Below, piece after piece: positions 16,366 to 24,331 of a stretch of DNA of 64,000 bases. The number at the start of each line of letters is the position of its first letter. Within the stretch, counting starts at the first letter, position 1. The stretch covers positions 186,001-250,000 of the forward strand of contig JAXMBZ010000002.1 in the NCBI GenBank assembly GCA_046349615.1, given 5' to 3'. Below the pieces are notes generated by a model. That model was not told where the DNA came from, searched no databases, and saw only the letters and a program-made list of their open reading frames with translations. Source of the stretch: JADJNY01 sp046349615 (GTDB taxonomy: Bacteria > Planctomycetota > UBA1135 > GCA-002686595). Position numbers and translations under genes: made by a program.

Positions 16366-17574
16366 ATGAAGCCCAAGAGGATGATGCTCCTCGCGCTCGC
16401 GCTGGCCTCGGTCCCGGTGCTCGGCGCAGCGACGAGGACGGCCGATCCGGCCGCGGCCTCGAGTGCAGCGGTCGTTGCGCCGGACTCCGAGTTCACGAAG
16501 CTCGAGACGGAGTACAAGGAAGCCAGGAAGGCCTGGGATGCCGCCGCCAAGGAGGCGCGCTCGAAGAAGGAGAAGGCGCCCGCGCGCGTCGAGCCCGACT
16601 TCTGGAAGCGCTTCGAGGCGATCGCGAGCCAGGGCGACAAGGACGCGGCCGTGTGGTGCGTGTCGAACCTGCGCTACGCGAACCTGTCGAACGCCGAGCT
16701 CACGGCCAAGGTGCCGCCGCTCTACGAGAAGCTCGTCGCGGCGATGCTCAAGGACGAGAAGGCGGACAAGCCGATGTCGCTCGGCACGCTGCTCTCGCGC
16801 TTCGTTCCCGGCGCCGTGTCGCAGCAGTACCTCACCGCCGAACAGGCGCAGGCGCTCTTCGCGAAGGTGCAGAAGGAAGCGAAGGAGGACGAGAACAAGG
16901 CCGCCGCGCTGCTCGCCTCGCTCACGCTCCCGAACCAGTCCATCGAGGACGACGCGGAGCGCGAGAAGAAGGACCTCGGCGCCTACAAGCAGGTCGCCGA
17001 GAAGTTCCCGAAGACCACGAGCGGAACGTACGCGCGTGGTCAGGTGAACCGCGTCGAGAACCTCGTCGAGGGCAAGGTCGTCCCCGACTTCACCACCAAG
17101 GACGTCGAGGACGTCGAGTTCAAACTCAGCGACTATCGCGGAAAGGTGGTGCTCCTGGACTTCTGGGGCTTCTGGTGAGGCCCCTGCGTGGCGATGATTC
17201 CCCACGAAAAAGCGCTCGTGGAGCGCATGAAGAACGAGCCGTTCGCCCTGGTGGGCATCAACACCGACAGCGACAAGGCCGACTATCGCAAGCAACAGAA
17301 GGAGAAGGGCGTCACGTGGCGCAGCTCCTGGCAGGGCTCGACCTCGGGCCCGATTCCGACCGAGTGGGGCGTGCAGGGCTTCCCGACGCTCTACCTGATC
17401 GACCACAAGGGCGTGATCCGCAAATCGTGGCTCGGCGGGCCGGAGGAAAAGGAGCTCGACGAACTCGTCGACAAGCTCGTCGCCGAAGCCAAGGCGGACA
17501 AGGGCGCGGCGCCCGCGGGCAAGGACCCGAAGAAGCCCGAGCCGAAGAAGCCGGACCCGAAGAAGAAGAACTGA
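16366..17574 (+). CDS. TlpA/thioredoxin-like selenoprotein (UGPC), in-frame UGA
   Basis: Read through the TGA at 17176-17178 as selenocysteine, this is a 402-residue exported thiol oxidoreductase. It has a signal peptide (about 1-25), a helical N-terminal domain (about 40-235), then a thioredoxin/TlpA domain: VPDFTTKD, KLSDYRGKVVLLDFWGFW, Sec271, GPC, VGINTDSD and GFPTLYLIDHKG. The tail is Lys/Pro-rich. Sec replaces the N-terminal, nucleophilic Cys of CGPC. The downstream frame stays open for 131 codons, keeps the domain's conserved blocks and lacks its own start site, so two separate genes are unlikely. The tandem paralogue has UGA at the same site. Start ATG follows GAAGGA by 5 nt. Sec insertion is inferred; the Sec machinery is not in the window. 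Confidence 0.85.
17176..17206 (+). promoter_or_regulatory. UGA Sec codon and bSECIS-like hairpin
   Basis: The UGA (17176-17178) is followed 9 nt later by a hairpin: CGTGG (17187-17191) pairs with CCACG (17202-17206), then a C-C mismatch, two further pairs and the loop TGAT. The loop G (17196) lies 18 nt after the UGA, inside the 16-37 nt window known for bacterial SECIS elements read by SelB. The coding sequence continues through it. Confidence 0.75.
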
Positions 17575-17593
17575 GGGCCGGCGACGGCGGATG

Positions 17594-17633
17594 GGAGGCT
17601 CTCGCGCCCGGCGCGGGGGCCTCCGCTCGTTTT
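17594..17633 (+). terminator. Rho-independent-type terminator after first selenoprotein gene
   Basis: A two-part GC-rich stem: outer arms GGAGGC (17594-17599) and GCCTCC (17619-17624), inner CGCGCC/GGCGCG. It is followed by GCTCGTTTT (17625-17633). It begins 20 nt after the stop codon. This suggests that the second selenoprotein gene has its own promoter or depends on read-through. Confidence 0.6.
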
Positions 17634-17721
17634 CGGGCTCGCGGCGCCGCCTCACGCGGCGCGCTGCGGCGAGGTATGCTCCTCGGAGCGGGCGGAGGCG
17701 CCCGCGACGAAAGGCACGCGC

Positions 17722-18867
17722 ATGACGAGCTGGATCCACCTCATCGCCCTCGCGCTCCTCGCGCCGTCGGCGCCGCCGCAGGGGAACGCGCCGAAGGTCG
17801 AGCGCATCGACGCGCCGACGCAGGCCGACCCCTTCGACGCGCTCGGGAAGGAGTACTCGGCGGCGAACGCGGAGTACTCGAAGAAGGTGCAGGAGCTCAC
17901 GAAGTCCGGCGGCGATCCGAAGTCGTTGCGGCATCCGGCGCTCGACTTCTTCCCGCGCTACGAAGCGCTCGCGTCGAAGGGCGAAGGGCGGGCGTTGCTC
18001 TGGATGGCGGAGCGCATGTCCGCCGCGCATCCCGAGCGCACGAAGGAGCAGAACAAGGAAGCCGCGTGGCCGCTCTACGCGCGCGTCGCGACCGAGCACG
18101 CCGACGCGCCGTGGATCACGAGCTTCACCGGCAAGCTCACGACGCTCTACGTCGACTTCGGCGCGGAACGCGTCGATCCGCTCGTCGACGCGTTCGTCGC
18201 GAAGAGCCGGCGCGCCGAAGCGCTCGCCGAGGCGCTCTACCGCGCTCGCGAGGAAGCGAAGCGCGGCAACAAGGCGGACCGCGCGAAGGCGCTCGAGGAG
18301 CGCCTCGTGAAGGACTTCCCCGACACGAAGTTCGGCAAGCGCGCGCGCGGCGTCGAGGAACCCGGCGCGGGTGGAGCGGTCGCTGCGGGCTCGCTCGCGA
18401 TCGGCAAGGTCGCGCCCGACTTCACGACGAAGGACGCCGACGGCGTCGAGTTCAAGCTCAGCGACTACCGCGGCAAGGTGGTCGTCCTCGACTTCTGGGG
18501 CTTCTGGTGACCTCCCTGTCGTGCGATGCTGCCGCACGAAAAGGAGCTCGTGGAGCGCCTGAAAAACGAACCCTTCGCCCTGATCGGCATCAACACGGAC
18601 TCGGATCTCGACGCGTTCAAGGAGCGCTGCAAGAAGGAGAACGTGAGCTGGCGGAACTCCTGGCAGGGGAGCACCGGGGGCCCCTTGTGCCGTGCCTGGG
18701 GCGTCAACAGCTTCCCGACGATCTACGTCCTCGATGCGAAGGGCGTGATCCGCTACCAGAACGTGCGCGGTCCCACGATGGACCAGGCCGTCGACCGCCT
18801 GCTCGCCGAAATGAAGGCCGAGAAGGCGCGCGACGAAAAGAAGGACGAGAAGCCCGCGCCGAAGTAG
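17722..18867 (+). CDS. TlpA/thioredoxin-like selenoprotein (UPPC), in-frame UGA
   Basis: Tandem paralogue of the preceding gene, 381 residues when the TGA at 18508-18510 is read as Sec263. Parts: short signal peptide (about 1-20), helical N-terminal domain (about 35-215), then KVAPDFTTKD, KLSDYRGKVVVLDFWGFW, Sec, PPC, RAMLPHEKELVERL, ALIGINTDSD and SFPTIYVLDAKG. The active site is UPPC, against UGPC in the first copy. The 18 nt ending in TGA (ttctggggcttctggtga) are identical in both genes although the genes differ elsewhere. The gene ends in TAG and has a Lys/Glu-rich tail. Presumed to act outside the cytoplasm in reduction or disulfide exchange; the partner is unknown. Confidence 0.85.
18508..18539 (+). 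promoter_or_regulatory. UGA Sec codon and bSECIS-like hairpin
   Basis: After the UGA (18508-18510) and 8 nt, a perfect 7-bp stem forms: TCGTGCG (18519-18525) with CGCACGA (18533-18539), loop ATGCTGC. The loop G at 18528 is 18 nt after the UGA, exactly as in the first copy, although the stem sequences differ (CGTGG against TCGTGCG). That points to selection on structure as well as on protein. Confidence 0.78.
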
Positions 18868-18890
18868 GCGTCTCGATCGCGGTCGCGACA

Positions 18891-18926
18891 CGCGGCGGCC
18901 CGGGGGATCCTCCCGGGACCGCCGCG
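18891..18926 (+). terminator. Hairpin after second selenoprotein gene
   Basis: Arms CGCGGCGGCCCGGG (18891-18904) and its complement (18912-18926) with one bulged A at 18918; the loop is GGATCCT. It lies 24 nt after the stop and is followed by CCTCATTT, a short T-tract. It separates the gene from the third paralogue. Confidence 0.6.
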
Positions 18927-19028
18927 CCTCATTTCCCGCGGGCCTCCGATCCGGTAGAACCGCGCGCCGGCCCCGTCTCCAACGCGCGCGCGACGCACGC
19001 GTAACCCACGGGAGCGAGCGAACGCGCC

Positions 19029-20789
19029 ATGGCCCCCCTTCGACCCTTCCTCCGTGCGGCGATCACTGCGTCGATCGCCGCGCTCCCGCTCCAGGCCCAG
19101 ACCCCGTCCGCGTCCGGCGGAGCCCAGGCCGGCGGCGACGTCGGTCCGCGCGCCGTCGCGGTGCCGGATCCGGAGGGCGAGGTGCTGCTCCGCGAGTACG
19201 GCTCCGTGGTCAAGGAGTGGAACGAGCATCGCGTGTTCCTGAGTCGCGGCGGCCGCACGCCGACGCCGCAGGAGGTCGGCCCGCACCCTTCGCTCGCGTT
19301 CCGCGATCGATTCGCCGCGCTGCTCGCGAAGGACAGCGGGATCGCCCAGTGCTGGTGGCTCGACAACCTCCAATACCTGACGCCCGACACGGACCTCCCG
19401 GCGCGCAAGCGCGTCTTCGTCGAGCTCTACGACAAGCTGCTCGCCCGCAACGCGAGCCAGCCCTACATGATGAACGTGCTCGGCGCCGTGCGCGTGCACC
19501 GGGCGACGCTCGGGGACGAGGTCGTCGACTCGATGCTCGAGCGCCTGGTCCAGGCGAGCACGAACCCGGAGCTCCAAGCGCGCGCGGCCCTCATGCGCGC
19601 GGCCTTCCACGCTCCGGCGGACCCCGCCAAGGAGCCGGCGCGTTGGGAGGAGGTGCTCGAGCTCTATCGCGGCGTCGTCGCGAGCTGGCCGCACACCGTC
19701 GCCGCCGTGGAGGCGGCCGGCGTCCTGGTCCCGGCCGTGCAGACGGAGTACGAGGCGCAGGAGCGCGCCTGGATCGAGCGCTGCCTCGAGCTGCATCGGC
19801 GCGGCGCGGACCCGAAGGAGTGGCCGGCTCCGCCCGTGCACGAGGTCGCCGTCCGGATGCGCGCGCTCGCCGCCGCCGGGCAGCCGGCCGCGGTCCGGTG
19901 GATGAACCGCTTCTACAGCCCGCTCGCGGGCCAGGACCACCGGTGCTCGGCCGACGCGCTCGCGCAGTTCGTGAGCCAGCTCGGTTCCCGCTACCCGGTG
20001 ATGGACTCGAAGCTGGGCGGGATCCGGCTCGGCTTGGTCGAGCTCGCCGTGCGACAGTTCCCCGAGGATCCTGCGACGGGCCGGCTCCTCGACGCGCTCC
20101 TGCTCGACCTTCCCGCCGCTTCGCCGCAGGAGACGGAAGCGCGGATCGCACCGCTGCTCGCGAGCACCGATCCGCATCGCCGTGCGATCGGCATGTACTT
20201 GATGGTCGTCGCGCACGGCTCGACGAGCCGTTGGCCTGGATACCTCGCCGCGTACGAATGGAGCGAGCGGCTCGCACGCGAGTGCCCCGGCGACGCCCTG
20301 GTCGAGCTCGCGCGCGGCAGCTGCGTGAACGTCCCGAACCTCTTGCCCGGTCGCCCCGCGCCGGAGATCGCCGCCGAGGATCTCGAGAAGAAGTGGTGTC
20401 GACTCTCGGACTACCACGGTCGCGTCGTCCTGCTCGTCTTCTACAGCCTCTTCACCGATCGAGGGTTCGACGAAGCAGGTGCCTGGCAGGAATTCGCGGC
20501 GCGGAACGCCGCGCGGCCGTTCTCGGTGCTCGGCGTGAACCCCGGGACCGCGAGCGCCGACGGGCTCTACCGGAAGTACGCGAAGTACGGCATCTCGTGG
20601 CGCACGCTGCTCCCGTTCGCGGACTCCGACGACATCCTGCGCCGCTACATGGTGCGCGAGTTCCCCACGACGATCGTGATCGACGCGGAGGGCAAGCTGC
20701 GCGGGCGCGACCTGCCCTGGAGCGAGACGACGAAGCTGCTCGAGACCTGCATCGCCGAGGCCGAGGCCGCCGCCGGCGGCAAGAAGTAG
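19029..20789 (+). CDS. TlpA-like paralogue lacking the redox Cys/Sec pair
   Basis: A 586-residue exported protein with signal peptide (to about residue 24, ALPLQAQ) and an enlarged helical N-terminal region (about 40-430) related to those of the two upstream selenoproteins (EYGSVVKEWNEHRVFLSRGG ... FRDRFAALLAKD). The C-terminal thioredoxin-like domain keeps RLSDYHGRVVLLVF, VLGVNPGT, FPTTIVIDAEG and the wall of the fold. The active-site stretch is FYSLFTDRG (20439-20465), where the paralogues have FWGFW-Sec-xPC. Thr476 replaces Sec and Gly replaces Cys. It cannot run thiol-disulfide chemistry at this site, so a structural, substrate-binding or regulatory role beside the selenoproteins is likely (inference). 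ATG 19029 has only a weak ribosome site. Confidence 0.82.
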   Translation: MAPLRPFLRAAITASIAALPLQAQTPSASGGAQAGGDVGPRAVAVPDPEGEVLLREYGSVVKEWNEHRVFLSRGGRTPTPQEVGPHPSLAFRDRFAALLAKDSGIAQCWWLDNLQYLTPDTDLPARKRVFVELYDKLLARNASQPYMMNVLGAVRVHRATLGDEVVDSMLERLVQASTNPELQARAALMRAAFHAPADPAKEPARWEEVLELYRGVVASWPHTVAAVEAAGVLVPAVQTEYEAQERAWIERCLELHRRGADPKEWPAPPVHEVAVRMRALAAAGQPAAVRWMNRFYSPLAGQDHRCSADALAQFVSQLGSRYPVMDSKLGGIRLGLVELAVRQFPEDPATGRLLDALLLDLPAASPQETEARIAPLLASTDPHRRAIGMYLMVVAHGSTSRWPGYLAAYEWSERLARECPGDALVELARGSCVNVPNLLPGRPAPEIAAEDLEKKWCRLSDYHGRVVLLVFYSLFTDRGFDEAGAWQEFAARNAARPFSVLGVNPGTASADGLYRKYAKYGISWRTLLPFADSDDILRRYMVREFPTTIVIDAEGKLRGRDLPWSETTKLLETCIAEAEAAAGGKK

Positions 20790-20978
20790 CGCGCGCGCTC
20801 GTCGCGCGGCTCTTCGCTGCGGCGCGCGCGGCGCGGCCGAAGCTGCGGGGGAGTCGACGCCGCGTCACCTCGCCCGCGCGAACTCGCGGAGCGCTCGCGA
20901 CGCTCGTCCCGCATCGCTAAGCTCTCGCGCCCTCCGCGCGTCGAAACCAGGCGCGAGGACCGGCGAGAAAGACCCTCC

Positions 20979-22352
20979 ATGGCGAAGCAAGACACCACGT
21001 TCATGGACACGATCGTGTCGCTCTGCAAGCGACGCGGCTTCGTGTTCCCCGCATCCGAGATCTACGGCGGCATCGCGAACACCTACGACTACGGCCCGCT
21101 CGGCGTCGAGCTGAAGCGGCGCGTCAAGGAGGCGTGGTGGACGCGCATGGTGACGATGCGCGACGACATGGTCGGGCTCGACAGCGCGATCATCCAGAAT
21201 CCGCAGACGTGGATCACGTCGGGCCACGTCGCGGGCTTCACGGATCCCTTGGTGGACTGCAAGAAGTGCAAGGCGCGCTTCCGCGCGGACAAGCTCGACG
21301 ACGCGCGCTGCCCGGAGAAGCCGAGCCGCACGCCGGTCGAGAACAAGTGCGAGCTCACCGAGGCGCGCGCGTTCAACCTGATGTTCAAGACGCAGATCGG
21401 CGCGGTCGAAGGCGCGGGCTCGATCGCGTACCTGCGGCCGGAGACGGCGCAGGGGATCTTCCTCAACTTCAAGAACGTCCTCGAGAGTTCGCGCGTCAAG
21501 CCGCCCTTCGGCATCGCGCAGATCGGCAAGTCGTTCCGCAACGAGATCACGCCCGGCAACTTCGTGTTCCGCACGCGCGAGTTCGAGCAGGCGGAGATGG
21601 AGTTCTTCCTCCCGCCCGAGCAGAACGACCACTGGTACGAGTACTGGCGCAAGGAGCGTCACCAGTGGTACGTCGACTACGGCGTCGATCCGTCGAAGCT
21701 CCGTCTGCGCGAACACGCGAAGGACGAGCTCGCGCACTACTCGACCGGTTGCACGGACGTCGAGTACGAGTACCCGTTCGGCTGGGGCGAGCTCGAGGGC
21801 ATCGCGTGCCGCACGGACTTCGACCTGAAGCGGCACTCCGAGGCGTCGGGGAAGGACCTCTCGTACTTCGACCCCGACAAGAAGACGCGCTACGTGCCGT
21901 GGGTCGTCGAGCCTGCCGCGGGCGTCGACCGCACCGCGCTCACGATGCTGATCGACGCGTACGAAGAGGACGTCGTCGAGGGCGAGAAGCGCGTCGTGCT
22001 CCACTTCCACCCGGAGATCGCGCCGGTCACGGTCGGCGTGTTCCCGCTCGTGAAGAAGGAAGGCATGCCGGAGAAGGCGGCGGAGATCGACCGCATGCTC
22101 CGCGCGGCGAAGTTCACGACGTTCTACGACGAGAGCGCGGCGATCGGTCGGCGCTATCGCCGCCAGGACGAGATCGGCACGCCGTACGGCATCACCGTCG
22201 ACGGCGAGACGATGAAGGACGGCGTCGTGACGATCAGGAACCGCGACACGATGCTCCAGGAGAAGGTCAAGGTCGCCGAGATCGAGAGTTGGCTGCGCCA
22301 CGCGATCCGGACGTGGAAGCGGCCCGAGAAGAAGGCGGCGAGCGCGGGCTGA
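20979..22352 (+). CDS. glyS: Glycyl-tRNA synthetase, homodimeric class II type
   Basis: A 457-residue enzyme charging tRNA-Gly. It is the alpha2 type shared by archaea, eukaryotes and some bacteria: MDTIVSLCKRRGFVFPASEIYGG, TYDYGPLG, WITSGHV near the N-terminus, and class II motif 2 (GKSFRNEITP, FRTREFEQAEMEFF). Motif 3 is around AAGVDRTALTMLID. A CxxC...C segment (CKKC, then C around 21309) may bind zinc. The C-terminal anticodon-binding domain is complete. It is free-standing, with its own hairpin downstream; upstream lies a 189-bp gap after the TlpA-like cluster. Confidence 0.95.
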   Translation: MAKQDTTFMDTIVSLCKRRGFVFPASEIYGGIANTYDYGPLGVELKRRVKEAWWTRMVTMRDDMVGLDSAIIQNPQTWITSGHVAGFTDPLVDCKKCKARFRADKLDDARCPEKPSRTPVENKCELTEARAFNLMFKTQIGAVEGAGSIAYLRPETAQGIFLNFKNVLESSRVKPPFGIAQIGKSFRNEITPGNFVFRTREFEQAEMEFFLPPEQNDHWYEYWRKERHQWYVDYGVDPSKLRLREHAKDELAHYSTGCTDVEYEYPFGWGELEGIACRTDFDLKRHSEASGKDLSYFDPDKKTRYVPWVVEPAAGVDRTALTMLIDAYEEDVVEGEKRVVLHFHPEIAPVTVGVFPLVKKEGMPEKAAEIDRMLRAAKFTTFYDESAAIGRRYRRQDEIGTPYGITVDGETMKDGVVTIRNRDTMLQEKVKVAEIESWLRHAIRTWKRPEKKAASAG

Positions 22353-22374
22353 GCTCGCTCCGCGAGCGGACAGG

Positions 22375-22409
22375 ACGAGCGCCGGGGTCGTGAGGACCGC
22401 GGCGCTCGT
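22375..22409. terminator. Hairpin between convergent glyS and ATPase genes
   Basis: A perfect 10-bp stem, ACGAGCGCCG (22375-22384) with CGGCGCTCGT (22400-22409), 15-nt loop. It lies 22 nt after the glyS stop. A weak T/G stretch (TTGCTGG) follows on the plus strand. Confidence 0.5.
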
Positions 22410-22527
22410 TGCTGGAATACCGTGCCAGAGGAGTTTCTCACCCGATCGCGGGCCTGAACCTCCCTGCATCGGCACGACTCCGCCGCCCGCACCTACGAGT
22501 CCGCCCTGCGCGAACTTCCGCGCCGGC

Positions 22528-23670
22528 TCACACGATCCCGCCCTGGGCGAGCTCCTTCAGGAACGTCTTCCACGGCAGCACGCGCAGGTCGTCCTGCTTC
22601 ACGGCCCGCGCGCCGCAGTACACGCCGAACGCGGCGCGCAAGGGACCGTGCTCGGCGCGCAGGCGCGCGATTCCCGCGCCGAAGCGCGCGTCCCACCGCT
22701 CCGTCGACTTGACCTCGATCGCGACGAGACCGCGGGCGGTCTCGACGACGAAGTCCACCTCCGTCCCGTCGTGCGTGCGCCAGAAGAAGACCGGTGCGTC
22801 CGCGCCCGAGTAGTGCAGGTGCGCGCGCAGCTCGTGGAGGATCAGCGTCTCGAACAGGAACCCGCGCTCTTCGGGATGCACCGGGAGATGGCCCATGCCG
22901 GCGAGGTGCCGCGCGACGCCGCAGTCGAAGAGGTAGAGCTTCGGGTGGTGGACCTGCTTCACGCCCTTCTTGAGCTTCCACGCGGGGAGCCAGACGGCGA
23001 GCAGCGTGTCGACGAGGATCTGGAAGTAGTCCTGTACGGTCGGACGCGCGACGGCCGCGTCGCGCGCGATGCCGGAGACGTTGACGACCTGGCCGTTCAC
23101 GCGCGCGGCGACGTCGAGGAAGCGCACGAAGCTCCCGATCTGACGCACGAGGGCCTCGGCCTGGACTTCCTCGCGCACGTAGGTCTCGACGTACGACTTG
23201 AGGAAGGCGCGCGGCCGCGAGCCCGTGACCGCGAGCGGGAGCATGCCGTGCTCGAGCGCCGCGTCGAGCTCACGGTCGAAGTCGAGCTCGGCGAACGTGA
23301 AGGGGAAGAGCGTCAGGAGCTCCGCGCGCCCGCCGAGCAGGTTCGCTCCGCCGCGCTTCAGCTTGCGCGCGCTCGAGCCCGACAGGACGAAGCGCTGGCG
23401 TCGCGTGGTCATGAGCCGCTGGACCTCGTCGAGGAGTGCTGGGATGCGCTGGACCTCGTCCACGACGATCCAGCTCTCCTCGGGGAGCTCCGCGCACTCG
23501 CGGCCGAACACGGACGGATCGCGCGAGAGGCGCAGGTGCTCGTCGGAGCGCAGGAGGTCGTAGAGCGGTGCGCGCGGGAAGTGCTGCCCGATCCAGGTGG
23601 TCTTCCCCGTGGCGCGGGGGCCGAGCAGGAAGAAGGAGGCGTCCGGCGGGTGGAGGAGGCGTTGCACCAT
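22528..23670 (-). CDS. AAA ATPase with DUF4143-type C-terminal domain
   Basis: A 380-residue P-loop ATPase of the AAA_14/DUF4143 kind. Walker A is GPRATGKTT (about residue 18), Walker B IVVDEVQRIP, and sensor motif FVLSGSSARKLKR. The C-terminal half has the DUF4143 pattern (YVREEVQAEALVR, DYFQILVDTLLAVWLPAW, KLYLFDCGVARHL) and ends in a nuclease-like signature (EVDFVVET..GLVAIEVKST). The biological role of this widespread, frequently transferred family is unknown. ATG 23670 is chosen because the family normally starts just before the P-loop segment and because a palindrome sits immediately upstream, as in the second ATPase. A GTG at 23736 would add 22 residues. Confidence 0.85.
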   Translation of the reverse strand: MVQRLLHPPDASFFLLGPRATGKTTWIGQHFPRAPLYDLLRSDEHLRLSRDPSVFGRECAELPEESWIVVDEVQRIPALLDEVQRLMTTRRQRFVLSGSSARKLKRGGANLLGGRAELLTLFPFTFAELDFDRELDAALEHGMLPLAVTGSRPRAFLKSYVETYVREEVQAEALVRQIGSFVRFLDVAARVNGQVVNVSGIARDAAVARPTVQDYFQILVDTLLAVWLPAWKLKKGVKQVHHPKLYLFDCGVARHLAGMGHLPVHPEERGFLFETLILHELRAHLHYSGADAPVFFWRTHDGTEVDFVVETARGLVAIEVKSTERWDARFGAGIARLRAEHGPLRAAFGVYCGARAVKQDDLRVLPWKTFLKELAQGGIV

Positions 23671-23674
23671 GGAG

Positions 23675-23697
23675 AGCAAATCTACCGGAAATTTGCT
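23675..23697. promoter_or_regulatory. Palindrome adjacent to ATPase start
   Basis: AGCAAAT (23675-23681) and ATTTGCT (23691-23697) form a 7-bp inverted repeat with a 9-nt spacer. It lies four bases upstream of the ATG on the minus strand, in an AT-rich patch unusual for this genome. The position suggests an autoregulatory operator or the core promoter. Confidence 0.5.
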
Positions 23698-23802
23698 GCC
23701 GATGTGTACAGCCACCCGGGCGCTGCCCTGGATCACGAAGCCGAGATCGCCGGTGGGAGATCGAGCACCGCTGAACGAATCCGATTCAACCCCGCGCCGC
23801 GC

Positions 23803-24125
23803 TCAGAACCACCCGCGCCGCGACGTCACGTACATGCGCGTGAACTCCTCGTCCGACTCGACGAGGTAGAGGATCCCTCGACGAGGCCGATCAGCCCCAT
23901 GACCGCGCCGCCGAACCCCAGCGTGAGGACGGTGACGAGGAGCATCACGACGCCCTGCTTCGTGTACCCGAGGACGAACTTGTGCACGCCGATCGCGCCC
24001 AGGAAGATCGCGCACTGCGCTGCCGGGATGCGCAGGTTCGACTTCGGCGGGGGCGGCGGAGTCGGCGGCCGTTCCATCTCGGGCCAAGTCAGGTGGGTTT
24101 GCGTCGAAGTCGTCGGGTCGGACAT
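23803..24125 (-). CDS. TM2-domain membrane protein with apparent -1 frameshift
   Basis: A small membrane protein: Pro-rich cytoplasmic start (MERPPTPPPPPKS), then a TM2 domain with two helices (CAIFLGAIGVHKFVLGYTKQG and VVMLLVTVLTLGFGGAVMGLIGLVEG). The frame then runs into SSTSSSRTRSSRACT and stops. In the -1 frame the sequence continues with ILYLVESDEEFTRMYVTSRRGWF, which is how related TM2 proteins end (GIIYL.KSDEEF..TYV). Adding one G to the GGG run at 23875-23877 (CCC on the plus strand) restores a 107-residue protein. The break is either a homopolymer sequencing error or a recent mutation. No slippery heptamer is visible. The uncorrected frame ends at 23826. Confidence 0.7.
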
Positions 24126-24331
24126 GGATCAAGAACGTCCTCGGCGACTGCAAAGATCCGCTAGCGGCTTGGCGAAGGCGGCGCCAGGGAACGGTCGCGC
24201 CTCGGTGGTCGGCGTGGAGCGGCGCGGGGGCTCTCGACGCGTCCAGGCGCGCCTTCCTCCCCCTGGGCGCATCGAGTTCGGGGACCGCTCGAAGCCGCGC
24301 GTTCGCTCACGACACGGAGCGGCGCGGAGGC

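Noticed and set aside
17188..17574. Separate small gene starting after the TGA of the first TlpA-like gene
   Set aside because: It would start inside the thioredoxin active site without a ribosome site, and the second paralogue shows the same TGA at the same codon.
18526..18867. Separate gene after the second TGA
   Set aside because: Same reasoning; the sequence continues the thioredoxin domain directly and the hairpin fits Sec insertion.
16366..18867. UGA read as Trp (changed genetic code)
   Set aside because: Many other genes in the window end in TGA with normal protein ends, so UGA is a stop codon in general.
13627..18891. Very long minus-strand frame running from mqnE across the selenoprotein cluster
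   Set aside because: Only the mqnE part is meaningful; the rest is antisense noise from GC bias, with real genes on the other strand or frame.
23870..23882. Programmed -1 frameshift in the TM2 gene
   Set aside because: No X XXY YYZ slippery site and no strong downstream structure; a missing base in a G run is simpler.
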